From: Huiozyma naganishii CBS 8797
Taxonomy: Eukaryota > Ascomycota > Saccharomycetes > Saccharomycetales > Saccharomycetaceae
Length of the DNA: 64,000 nt
Direction: 5' to 3'
NCBI RefSeq assembly: GCF_000348985.1
Contig: NC_035931.1
Span: 124,001 to 188,000, forward strand
This document shows, piece after piece, positions 53,999 to 64,000 of the stretch. The notes under the pieces are model-generated. The model ran no database searches. It was not told the origin of the DNA and saw only the letters and a list, made by a program, of their open reading frames with translations. The position numbers were made by a program, and so were the translations under genes. How positions within the stretch are numbered: the stretch's first letter is position 1; every line of letters begins with the position of its first letter.

Positions 53999-54310
53999 AG
54001 GCCAAGTGAACTCACTTGTTACAGCCGTTAGTGCTATTAAGCAATGAAGAGACAACGATGGAGAAGGAAAACTAAGGTGTGGTACGTTGTTGTTTCAGGA
54101 AGGATACCAATTTTTTTGTGTGATAAGGGTTTGTTGCCCGTCTACTGATGGAGGATTGTATTGTCCTCATCGGTAAATGGAATATGAGGAGAGTATAAAC
54201 TGGGGTGTCTCAAACGTTGGCTTTACCAAAAAGTTGATTCGAGTTTTATGATATTTGTTCAAATCTTAATCGTCCCATTTATTTCGGATTTGCGATAGAC
54301 TTACAATAGG

Positions 54311-54344
54311 AGGTTTCTCTTTTATTTTTTATTTCTTGAAACTT
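54311..54344 (+). other. U-rich-loop hairpin, possible pseudoknot stem
   Basis: AGGTTTC at 54311-54317 pairs with GAAACTT at 54338-54344 (one G-U pair), enclosing a 20-base loop of T, C and only two A. An A-rich stretch TTATAAAA at about 54401 could pair with the loop. The distance of about 320 nt downstream of the template is compatible with the TLC1 pseudoknot. Confidence 0.35.
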
Positions 54345-55095
54345 CAGTACCATCCTGTCTGTCGCATGGATAATCCCTGTATAATGGATGATTGACAGTT
54401 TTATAAAATTGTTTGATAATGGCCCCGCACGTGTTTTGGTCCTCTTTTCATTGTCCTAGATTGGAAGCAACTTTTTATCCGATTGGTACCTTTCCGTCTG
54501 TGTTCCTATTTTTTTAGCTGTTTTTCGGTATCGACAAATAGCCAAAAAGGTACGGTTATCGCAAGGTTTTCTTTTTAGTGAAACTTTCTAAACCTCATAA
54601 ATAGTAAAATTCATTTACTGCAAAGAATAAAGGACTCTGTTTCAACACCTTTCGTCACTGTGCCTTTACGAGGGAGATCTAGGAAGATTGGAAGAGGGAA
54701 GGTCCAAAAAACCACATAAAAAAACCTGTTCATTGTTGATGTCGTTGTAGAAAATCACATTCAGTTTTCACCATATTTCGTTTTATTTCTGTCACTAAGT
54801 CTGTGTTGTCCCCCTTGATGACAATGGGAAAAGTGGAAACAGCCTAAGAAACTTTCCATTGGTTTCGAAGTCCCTTCCAAAGAAGGTGTTGCTTCTCAAT
54901 GGAGGGTCAATATGGTATCCACTTCGAATTCATTCCTATTTTTTTTCATTCCCCGTTTCTTTCTCCGAATCGAATTCGAAGGTTTTCTTTAGGAAGGATT
55001 CATATGCTCTTTTGCTTGTCTTTGTAAGTTTTTTCCTATGTAAAGGGAGTGAAACTCAGACTCTCTTTCTCAAATTTTTGGCACCCATTTCCGAT

Positions 55096-55420
55096 GAATT
55101 TGTTCATCGCTACTTATCTTTATGTATATATATACATATATATATATATATATTTCTATGACCAACTTTGTAAGTTACGAAAGTTGCTTATATCTGGGTT
55201 GTGTCATTCGAGGAAACAAGACACCCACTTTCAATAAGTCAATCACGACCTTGGGAAACGAGGTGTTGTCTGACTCAGCGGCACCCTCTATGGAACTTGA
55301 ACAAATATAAATACTTGAGGGAAAAAAATCAAAAGATTAAGGAATTCATGAGGGTGTACTACCCTGGAAGAACAGTAATCTTCCTCGTAGTAGACTGCAA
55401 TCACATCAGTTCCTTTCGCA
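55096..55420. other. PDX3 promoter region
   Basis: About 325 bases. It contains an alternating TA tract (about 55124-55153) and a bulged hairpin at 55196-55226 (GGGTTGTGTC with GACACCC). TATAAATA lies at about 55306. No gene is seen. Confidence 0.6.
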
Positions 55421-56107
55421 ATGGATAGCGACAAAGATAGAACGCAGACACCCATCATTTTTGCGCCCGAGACTTACCAGTACGATAAGTATGAATTGAA
55501 CGAGTCACAATTGAGCAAAGATCCAATTGATCAGTTTAGCAAATGGTTCCAGGAGGCTAAGGACGACCCGCGTGAAACTCTGCCCGAGGCAATCACTTTC
55601 TGCTCTGCTGAATTGCCCAGCGGGAAAGTTTCCTCCAGAGTGCTGCTATTTAAGGAGTTGGACCACAGAGGGTTCACCATCTATTCCAACTGGGGCACCT
55701 CAGGGAAGGCGCACGATATAGCGACGAACCCGCATGCGGGTATGAATTTCTTCTGGAAGGACATGCAAAGACAAGTCAGAGTCGAGGGGAACACCGAGTT
55801 TGTCAATCGTGAAACTTCCGAAAGGTACTTCAAGACAAGACCAAGAGGCTCCAAGATTGGTGCCTGGGCCTCAGAGCAATCGCACGTCATCAAGGATAGA
55901 CAAGAACTGGATGAGGCGACGAAGAAGAACACTGCCAGATTTGAAGGCGTGGAGGATGTCCCATGCCCTCCATACTGGGGTGGGTTGAGAATTGTCCCCA
56001 TGAAGATCGAGTTCTGGCAGGGAAGACTCAACCGTCTTCATGACCGATTCGTTTACGAAAGGGCATCAGAAAACGATCCTTGGGAAATTTTCAGACTGTC
56101 ACCATGA
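55421..56107 (+). CDS. PDX3: Pyridoxamine/pyridoxine 5'-phosphate oxidase
   Basis: A 228-residue FMN enzyme, the same length as in S. cerevisiae, that oxidises pyridoxine- and pyridoxamine-phosphate to pyridoxal 5'-phosphate in the cytosol. Conserved FMN and substrate segments are SSRVLLFKELDHRGFTIYSN near residues 67-86, FFWKDMQRQVRVEG near 110-123, and the C-terminal signature MKIEFWQGRLNRLHDRFVYER. Position before HMT1 matches YBR035C. Confidence 0.98.
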   Translation: MDSDKDRTQTPIIFAPETYQYDKYELNESQLSKDPIDQFSKWFQEAKDDPRETLPEAITFCSAELPSGKVSSRVLLFKELDHRGFTIYSNWGTSGKAHDIATNPHAGMNFFWKDMQRQVRVEGNTEFVNRETSERYFKTRPRGSKIGAWASEQSHVIKDRQELDEATKKNTARFEGVEDVPCPPYWGGLRIVPMKIEFWQGRLNRLHDRFVYERASENDPWEIFRLSP

Positions 56108-56546
56108 GTATCTTTTTTTCCTGGCAAGTTCCCGACCTATTAAGTAGAAACAGTAGTATTAACACATCCTTCTTCTTCTTTTTTTTTTGTTACAAGTGTA
56201 GTCTACATATACGGTAAGGACAGTATGTTCTCCAAGTGCTTATAGAGTGGAAAGACTAATGCAAGGATTCACAGACCCCGACCACAGACGGGACCAGCTT
56301 TGTAATACTTCTCTTCTTCTCAATTGAAGATCCAGAGGATCAGTTTTCGACAGAACTTTTTTGGCTTCAGTTTTCGCTGCGAACGAAAATTTTTTCTTCC
56401 TCTTCTTCTTGTTCATCGAGAAAAGTAGTCCTACCCGTTGACCTTTAAAAGGAAGTGCTTCTGTGGTTCTTGTTCTTTTTGATTCAATTGCTCCTTGTTC
56501 CCTCTTGGTACAAGCTACAAACACACGAATTACACATTTCGTCACT
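56108..56546. other. Intergenic PDX3-HMT1
   Basis: About 440 bases with the HMT1 promoter. The reading frame of HMT1 is open upstream to 56463 but carries no conserved sequence. No other gene is seen. Confidence 0.6.
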
Positions 56547-57593
56547 ATGAGTAAAACTGAAAGTAAGGAGTCTGCTACCGATAAGAAGGATTTGAACCAG
56601 TTCGAACAGCACTATTTCAACTCTTATGATCACTATGGTATCCACGAGGAGATGTTGCAAGACACTGTTAGAACATTGTCGTACAGAAACGCAATCATCC
56701 AGAATAAAGACATGTTCAAGGACAAGATTGTTCTCGATGTTGGCTGTGGTACTGGTATTCTGTCCATGTTTGCCGCTAAGCACGGCGCAAAGCACGTTAT
56801 AGGTGTCGATATGTCCAGTATCATTGAGATGGCCAGGAAGATCGTCGATATAAATGGGTTTTCCGACAAAATCACTCTGCTTAGAGGTAAATTGGAGGAC
56901 GTCGAGATTCCGTTCCCCAAAGTCGATATCATCATCTCCGAATGGATGGGTTATTTCCTACTTTACGAGTCCATGTTGGACACCGTCCTTTATGCTCGTG
57001 ACCGTTACTTGATCGAAGGCGGGTTGATCTTCCCAGACAAGTGTTCTCTACATATAGCTGGTTTGGAGGATTCCCAATACAAGCACGAGAAACTAAGCTA
57101 CTGGCAGGACGTTTACGGATTTGACTACTCGCCGTTCGTTCCCCTCGTTATGGACGAACCAATCGTCGACACTGTCGATGCGCATTTGGTCAACACGACC
57201 CGTTGCAAACTGATTGAGTTCGATCTAAACACTGTTCAGCTCTCAGATTTGTCCTTCAAAGTCCCCTTCAAAGTGGAGGCCAAGAAGCAAGACTGGATCA
57301 ATGGGGTCATCTGTTGGTTCGACATTGTTTTCCCAGCACCAAAGGGCCAACGACCAGTCGAGTTCTCCACTGGTGCGCACGCACCTTACACGCATTGGAA
57401 ACAAACCGTTTTCTACTTGAAGGATGACTTGGAAGCTGAAAAGGGCGACATCTTGAAGGGTAAACTGATTTGCTCCCCAAATGCAAACAACAATAGAGAC
57501 CTGGATATCAAGATCCAATATGAGTTCAAAGCCACGGGTGTTGACGCAGCGGACAGGTCCGTGAAAAATGAAAACAAGTACTTGATGCATTGA
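56547..57593 (+). CDS. HMT1: Protein arginine methyltransferase 1
   Basis: A 348-residue type I arginine methyltransferase, identical in length to S. cerevisiae Hmt1. It asymmetrically dimethylates RGG-type proteins such as Npl3 and so affects mRNA export and transcription. The SAM-binding motif VLDVGCGTGILSMFAAKHGA lies near residue 65, the double-E loop (SEWMGYFLLYESML) near 135 and the THW loop near 290. ATG 56547 (MSKTESKES) is chosen by comparison with the family. Position matches YBR034C. Confidence 0.98.
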   Translation: MSKTESKESATDKKDLNQFEQHYFNSYDHYGIHEEMLQDTVRTLSYRNAIIQNKDMFKDKIVLDVGCGTGILSMFAAKHGAKHVIGVDMSSIIEMARKIVDINGFSDKITLLRGKLEDVEIPFPKVDIIISEWMGYFLLYESMLDTVLYARDRYLIEGGLIFPDKCSLHIAGLEDSQYKHEKLSYWQDVYGFDYSPFVPLVMDEPIVDTVDAHLVNTTRCKLIEFDLNTVQLSDLSFKVPFKVEAKKQDWINGVICWFDIVFPAPKGQRPVEFSTGAHAPYTHWKQTVFYLKDDLEAEKGDILKGKLICSPNANNNRDLDIKIQYEFKATGVDAADRSVKNENKYLMH

Positions 57594-57977
57594 AAGTTGT
57601 TTTCAAGCATCTCGTTCATTTATTGCATCCTATATTTGTTGTTGTCTTTTCGTCACCTCCAAGTCCTACTTTCATCTGATGATTTGCAGGAAGTATATTA
57701 GACTTGGAGCTCGTATTCAAACAATCATCTCCTTTCCGATTAAACATTTTGTAAGAAAAATTTGTATATTATAACACCCTAAGAAGCAGATTCCTGGAAA
57801 CGGCAAAAAGAACGTATTCGAAAACTAGCCGAGCTCATCGCGCATCACTTTCCTTAGAGAAGCACAAATACTGAAGTTTGAAACACAACCAATTTATAGA
57901 ATTAATAAAAAGGTAAATAAAACTATATCAGTATAGGAAATCTTACAAAAAGATAGAATCTATATACTCGATTAAGT
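57594..57977. other. Convergent 3' region HMT1-RPL4
   Basis: About 384 AT-rich bases between two convergent stop codons; it presumably holds both terminators. Nothing else is seen. Confidence 0.6.
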
Positions 57978-59171
<1,194 letters not shown>

Positions 59172-59281
59172 TTATATTTGTGAAAATTTTCGTTGACGAC
59201 TTTGAAAGAAAAAAAATTTTCACAAAAGTTGCGTCCATCTCAAATTTGAACAAAAAAAAAGATAAAAATTTCCAAAAAAAC

Positions 59282-59354
59282 TGCTTCCAACCAGAGTCGA
59301 ACTGATGATCTCCACATTACTAGTGTGGCGCCTTACCAACTTGGCCATAGAAGC
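59282..59354 (-). tRNA. tT(AGU): tRNA-Thr(AGU)
   Basis: A 73-nt tRNA without an intron. The acceptor stem pairs GCTTCTA with TGGAAGC. Anticodon loop ACTAGTAA gives AGU (read as IGU), and the T-loop is TTCGACT. The mature end is followed by a T-rich terminator. Its 5' flank contains a TGTAAGATA sequence 18 bases upstream (see findings). Confidence 0.95.
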
Positions 59355-60377
59355 AAGAATTTACACAAAATTTGTAAGATAGCGTTAATGATAATTAATG
59401 TTTTGAGTAAACTCTAAGGTATATAAGAGTCTAAACAGTGATCAATGTCTGCCCTCTCTACATAAGGAATATATAGAAAGAGAATATATAAAGGAAGCAA
59501 GACGAGGATTCCAATGACTGGAATCTGTGGCCTTTATATAATAATTGGTGAAGCTGGATCAGACCGCATTAGCTTGGGTCTGTCCTTTCGTTATATGTAT
59601 ATTGCGTGAGTATTGATTAGTGCTTGTTGCACATCGCGTATTGCGTATTGCATAGTAACTGTTGTTTGTCGCTAAGGGTTGCCTCGTGGGTGAGAACTTA
59701 TTGTTTGTGTCTCATAGGAGAGAGTTGTATGTCGTTACTGAGAACTGTATGTCTCGTGACTGAGAGCTGTGTGAGTTTTGCGTTACAAGAATGTAATGGG
59801 CCTTATTGGTAAATTAACGTTATCCAGTGTGAAAACTTTCTAAGACAACCTGGGCAAATAAGGATCAACATAAGTCAGGGCATATACAAGCTTCACGATT
59901 AAAAGGTTAGAATACCATTGTGCAGAAATAAGACGTATGCATGATTCGCGGTCAACTTGTAACACCGTAAACCATACAAGCAAACTGATAGAGCTAGTAT
60001 AATGAAAACTGTTGAATAGTTATCAATTTGGGTAAACAGCTTTCCCGTATTAATACATTCCCGTTTCAACAAGATGTATCCATGATCCCAGGGTATTTAA
60101 TGGGTCTTGTAGCCGTAGTTAGATCTTGTGTGCTTGACTATACTTTGACTATTCTGATTGTACATTCAAATTACATAAGTTGAATGCCAGGTATAGAAGT
60201 CAACGGCCTATAATCTATATAATGCGATGCTCGTTTGCACTGTATAAGTGAAACTGTGCGGGACACGTGGACTTCAAAACAGAATGTGTTATTATATCAA
60301 TATCCCTGTATTCTCTTACTCTGGTTTATGGCAGAATGTAGTCCACTGTCCATTTTATTGTAAAATCGGGTTCTAGC
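59355..60377. other. Gene-free region between tRNA-Thr and TRP1
   Basis: About 1 kb of AT-rich DNA with low-complexity and quasi-repeated segments: GCGTATT units near 59635-59650 and three related units around 59725-59780 containing TGTATGTC and GACTGAGA. It starts 18 bases upstream of the tRNA with TGTAAGATAG, a possible LTR end, so decayed retrotransposon sequence is suspected. No coding frame is seen. Confidence 0.45.
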
Positions 60378-61058
60378 TCAACGAGCTTTTACCTTCTTCC
60401 CGTTGGCCACAAATTGGCTAATCTTGTTCAAGTCTTTAACACCGTCTGTCTCTACACCCCCACTTACATCCACACCTACTACACCTGGGAGACTAATCGC
60501 TTCAGCAACGTTCTCTGGGGTCAATCCGCCTGCCAGGATAAATCTCGGTTGAGGCTGTACTGTTTCAGTCCACTTTGAAATGTTGCCCCAGTTCAGTTTC
60601 TCACCTGTCCCACCGGCCTCCGAATCAAACAGTGGTATACACAGTTTCGACAGGTTGGAATCGTGGCAGATTTCAACAACAGTGTCACAGTCTCTATCAA
60701 ATATCATTCTTTTAATGACAGGTTTCCCTATGAACTGATGGTACTCTAGCCAATCTTCATCTCCGTGTAGTTGAACAGCATCCACATTATACTCATCGGC
60801 GATCTGTTTAACCTGTTCCTTTGGTTGGTTGCGGAAAACCCCGACCAGACACCTGTCTTTGAACTGCCCATCTGAGTGAATCAAACCAGATATGGATTTG
60901 GCCACTGACGGTTCAATAGTTCTCTTCCTTCCCGGAACGCAAATTATTCCAATCAAGTTTGCCCCAGAGACCAAAGCTCTTTCAGCAGCCTCGTACGTTT
61001 GCAATCCGCATACTTTGACCAGACATTCTTGCCCGCTCAAGGTATCGAACCGATCCAT
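60378..61058 (-). CDS. TRP1: Phosphoribosylanthranilate isomerase
   Basis: A 226-residue enzyme (224 in S. cerevisiae) for the third step of tryptophan synthesis, converting N-(5-phosphoribosyl)anthranilate to the carboxyphenylamino-deoxyribulose phosphate. Motifs are LVKVCGLQT with the catalytic Cys near residue 16, [30 protein letters not shown] with the catalytic Asp region, [10 protein letters not shown] and [18 protein letters not shown] 61058 (MDRFDTLSG) is chosen because the frame further upstream is not conserved. The gene lies in tandem behind histone H3. In many yeasts IPP1 lies between them, but here it is missing. Confidence 0.97.
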   Translation of the reverse strand: MDRFDTLSGQECLVKVCGLQTYEAAERALVSGANLIGIICVPGRKRTIEPSVAKSISGLIHSDGQFKDRCLVGVFRNQPKEQVKQIADEYNVDAVQLHGDEDWLEYHQFIGKPVIKRMIFDRDCDTVVEICHDSNLSKLCIPLFDSEAGGTGEKLNWGNISKWTETVQPQPRFILAGGLTPENVAEAISLPGVVGVDVSGGVETDGVKDLNKISQFVANGKKVKAR

Positions 61059-61366
61059 GGCGACTTTGTTCTGTGACGCAAAAAACGTTCTTCTCTTCAA
61101 AGATCGTTATTTTGTCTTTTTTTCCATAGAAGAGAAGAAGATCATAAAACCAACCAATAAATTTATATTATAGAGAATATTATACAACCGTTATAATGAG
61201 TTTTATAACTTCCTCTTTTGATTTCTTATTTAGTTATCCCTATATGATGTATGTGATAATAAAGTATGCCCCTTTTTGTTGTTTTTTGTATGTGTAAGAG
61301 TGAGTGGTCGTTATCATGTTGTAGTGAAAAGAATAGTTTAATGTTTGCATATATTTTTAATGCTAT
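61059..61366. other. Intergenic TRP1-HHT
   Basis: About 308 AT-rich bases with the TRP1 promoter and the histone H3 3' end. There is no room for, and no trace of, IPP1. Confidence 0.6.
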
Positions 61367-62720
<1,354 letters not shown>

Positions 62721-63188
62721 ATATATTCCCCCCTCTCTACAAAAAAATCATATATACCACACATTTTCACATTCTTCTAACGCAGAGCGCAATAGGAAAG
62801 TAATTACTATCATCATACTTCTATATACCAATACAACATAAATGTACTATAATATACCATTCAATTTTCGAAAGTGTTAGGTCAGGGAACTCTTAGAGGG
62901 TTGATTGACCTCTGTACAAAGTGACTGTACCTCTTGTGCACCTCAATATCTTCAGTTTCGCGTCTGTTTACTTCTTTTCTTTTCTTTTTTTTTTAATTCA
63001 ATTTTTTCCTGTTGTTGTTTTCCTCGAGCATTGCAACAGACTCATTGAATTGATTAACCTAGATATTGGAAATAGCAGATGGAAACATTGCACCGACGGG
63101 GTATTTAAGAATTGACCGCACAGATTTATTTGGAGTTTCCCGAGAAAGGGAAACAATTGACCGTGGCGACAGGTCTCAAGATAATCGA
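62721..63188. other. Intergenic HHF-DSF2
   Basis: About 468 bases with the histone H4 terminator and the promoter of the next gene. FLR1, which lies here in S. cerevisiae, is absent. Confidence 0.55.
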
Positions 63189-64000
63189 ATGTACAATCAA
63201 CTAGGTAGACATTCTCCTCTGGAAAACATAACAAAACGGTACGAGGGTTCCGTAGCAAAGGGTGGGTACCCAGCTCCGAGCACCAAGTTCAATGTACCAA
63301 TGTCTAAGGAGAGACATGCCTCGATGATGAGCGATGTCTCTCTGTATCCAGATAGCATACAATCTAGCGAGAGTACGTTATCTGTAGCCTCCATCCTCAC
63401 GAATGGCAGACTCCTGGATAAATTGGAGCTCACAGCTGACGATGAGTTGCTGCTGCAGAAGATCTTGCAAGATGAACAAAATGGGGGGGATATCACCGAT
63501 GGACAAGATGAACCACATATTCTGGAGGTGGGTAAAATTAGCATGCCTGCGTCACAGTTTCGTTCTTTGAGGGACAAAATCAGTGGATTGCCTGATGCGA
63601 ATGGAAATACGCGTACGGGCACCGATGACGGTAACAATGGCCTAAGGACCTTACTAGAGAGGCATGCTGTAGTCAAGGATAAAACTTTGACGACCAAAGT
63701 GGAGCAACACTATGCTAACACGTCAAGATACTCGTACATTGTCGAGGAAAGTGAATTAGACCGGCTAAGTTTCCAAGATATGTCCATGCAAAACGCGTTA
63801 CCCTCGTCAAACTCAAGTAGGAACATTTCAGGTAGGACAACAAACACAGCTGCTTATTCACTGGGTCAGCCCAACAGGAAAACTCGAAATGGTGCCAATG
63901 GAGGTGTCAACATAGATCATTTTAGAGTGCCCAGTAGTAACATCTATGGTACTCGAGATTTGAACGATAAAAATCGAGGCGGTTTGGATGCGGAATCCAA
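63189..64000 (+). CDS. DSF2: Probable DSF2 orthologue, N-terminal part
   Basis: An open frame that begins at ATG 63189 and is still open at the right window edge (270 codons seen). The frame is also open upstream to 63063, but without an ATG. The visible protein is rich in Ser, Asn, Gly and Asp and looks mostly disordered, with a short helical acidic region (LLDKLELTADDELLLQKILQDEQ). I do not recognise a domain. The name rests on synteny only: in S. cerevisiae the order is HHT1, HHF1, FLR1, DSF2, with DSF2 in the same relative orientation as here. DSF2 is a 736-residue protein of unclear function, named as a suppressor of mpt5. Confidence 0.5.
   Translation, partial: MYNQLGRHSPLENITKRYEGSVAKGGYPAPSTKFNVPMSKERHASMMSDVSLYPDSIQSSESTLSVASILTNGRLLDKLELTADDELLLQKILQDEQNGGDITDGQDEPHILEVGKISMPASQFRSLRDKISGLPDANGNTRTGTDDGNNGLRTLLERHAVVKDKTLTTKVEQHYANTSRYSYIVEESELDRLSFQDMSMQNALPSSNSSRNISGRTTNTAAYSLGQPNRKTRNGANGGVNIDHFRVPSSNIYGTRDLNDKNRGGLDAES

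Larger units (their letters stand above)
53490..55095 (+). ncRNA. TLC1: Candidate telomerase RNA
   Basis: The ends are estimates. S. cerevisiae TLC1 lies directly beyond PDX3, and this 2.5-kb gap beside PDX3 has no credible protein gene. On the plus strand it shows a G1/S-type promoter (MCB, then TATA); a template-like ACACCCAGACA at 53988-53998, about 500 nt from the expected start (about 470 in S. cerevisiae); a hairpin with a 20-nt U-rich loop at 54311-54344, where a pseudoknot with U.A-U triples would be expected; and an Sm-like AAATTTTTGG at 55072-55081 close to the 3' end. The template's two ACA ends would allow repeated synthesis of TCTGGGTG, the telomere repeat known from Naumovozyma castellii. 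Doubts: as I recall it, TLC1 in S. cerevisiae is transcribed away from PDX3, whereas this candidate runs towards PDX3, which needs a local inversion. Overall sequence similarity was not tested. Confidence 0.55.

Noticed and set aside
54199..54212. Alternative telomerase template on the minus strand (GAGACACCCCAG)
   Set aside because: It would fit the strand expected from S. cerevisiae, but its terminal repeat is only two bases, it implies an unknown 9-nt repeat, and no matching promoter or Sm site is seen on that strand.

Overview
The window is chromosomal DNA of a budding yeast of the family Saccharomycetaceae. It is compact, almost intron-free and densely packed with orthologues of Saccharomyces cerevisiae genes; tRNAs are scattered singly and the two introns use TACTAAC branch sites. 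Many genes expected from the ancestral order are missing (for example RNH1, TIM18, QDR3, ZTA1, CSG2, SCO1, CHS2 and IPP1). The first block also mixes genes that S. cerevisiae splits between chromosomes XIII and XV. I infer a post-whole-genome-duplication yeast outside Saccharomyces, possibly of the Kazachstania/Naumovozyma type; the fairly high GC content would suit a species such as K. naganishii, but I cannot confirm this.

Layout. (1) 1-8.1 kb: the end of MBF1, then RNA1 (RanGAP), TRI1, RRS1, FUS2 and PEP5/VPS11. (2) 8.1-10.1 kb: a long gene-free stretch with possible gene remains, then a TIR/PAU-type cell-wall mannoprotein. (3) 10.8-25.3 kb: a minus-strand run matching S. cerevisiae YBR058C to YBR066C in order: UBP14, TSC3, AKL1, ORC2, an unrecognised small gene, TRM7, YBR062C (spliced), ECM2 and an NRG1/NRG2 repressor. 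(4) 25.3-33.6 kb: a gene-poor stretch with tRNA-Leu(UAA), a YBR056W-type glycoside hydrolase, repeat-rich DNA in front of tRNA-Gln(UUG), and MUM2. (5) 33.8-59.1 kb: YBR053C down to YBR031W in inverted order: an SMP-30-like protein, REG1/REG2, REB1/NSI1, RPS11 (spliced), FMP23, GIP1, tRNA-Lys(UUU), TCM62, CST26/PSI1, FAT1, FIG1, ATP3, tRNA-Gly(GCC), a candidate telomerase RNA gene, PDX3, HMT1 and RPL4. (6) 59.3-64 kb: tRNA-Thr(AGU), TRP1, the divergent histone pair HHT/HHF, and the start of a DSF2-like gene that runs off the window.

Functional threads. FUS2 and FIG1 act in mating, and each has pheromone-response-like elements upstream. REG2 and GIP1 are both regulatory subunits of the Glc7 phosphatase. 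RRS1, RPL4 and RPS11 belong to ribosome production, and TRM7, ECM2 and HMT1 to RNA modification or processing. ATP3, TCM62 and FMP23 are mitochondrial. ORC2, REB1 and the histones act on chromatin. These genes are neighbours by descent, not an operon.

The most interesting element is the 2.5-kb gap between tRNA-Gly and PDX3, which S. cerevisiae uses for the telomerase RNA gene TLC1. On the plus strand it holds, in order, an MCB element, a TATA-like box, an 11-nt C-rich segment with the properties of a telomerase template (it would specify the 8-nt repeat TCTGGGTG), a U-rich-loop hairpin and an Sm-like site, at spacings similar to TLC1. All gene names come from my own reading of the translations against remembered yeast proteins; no search was run.
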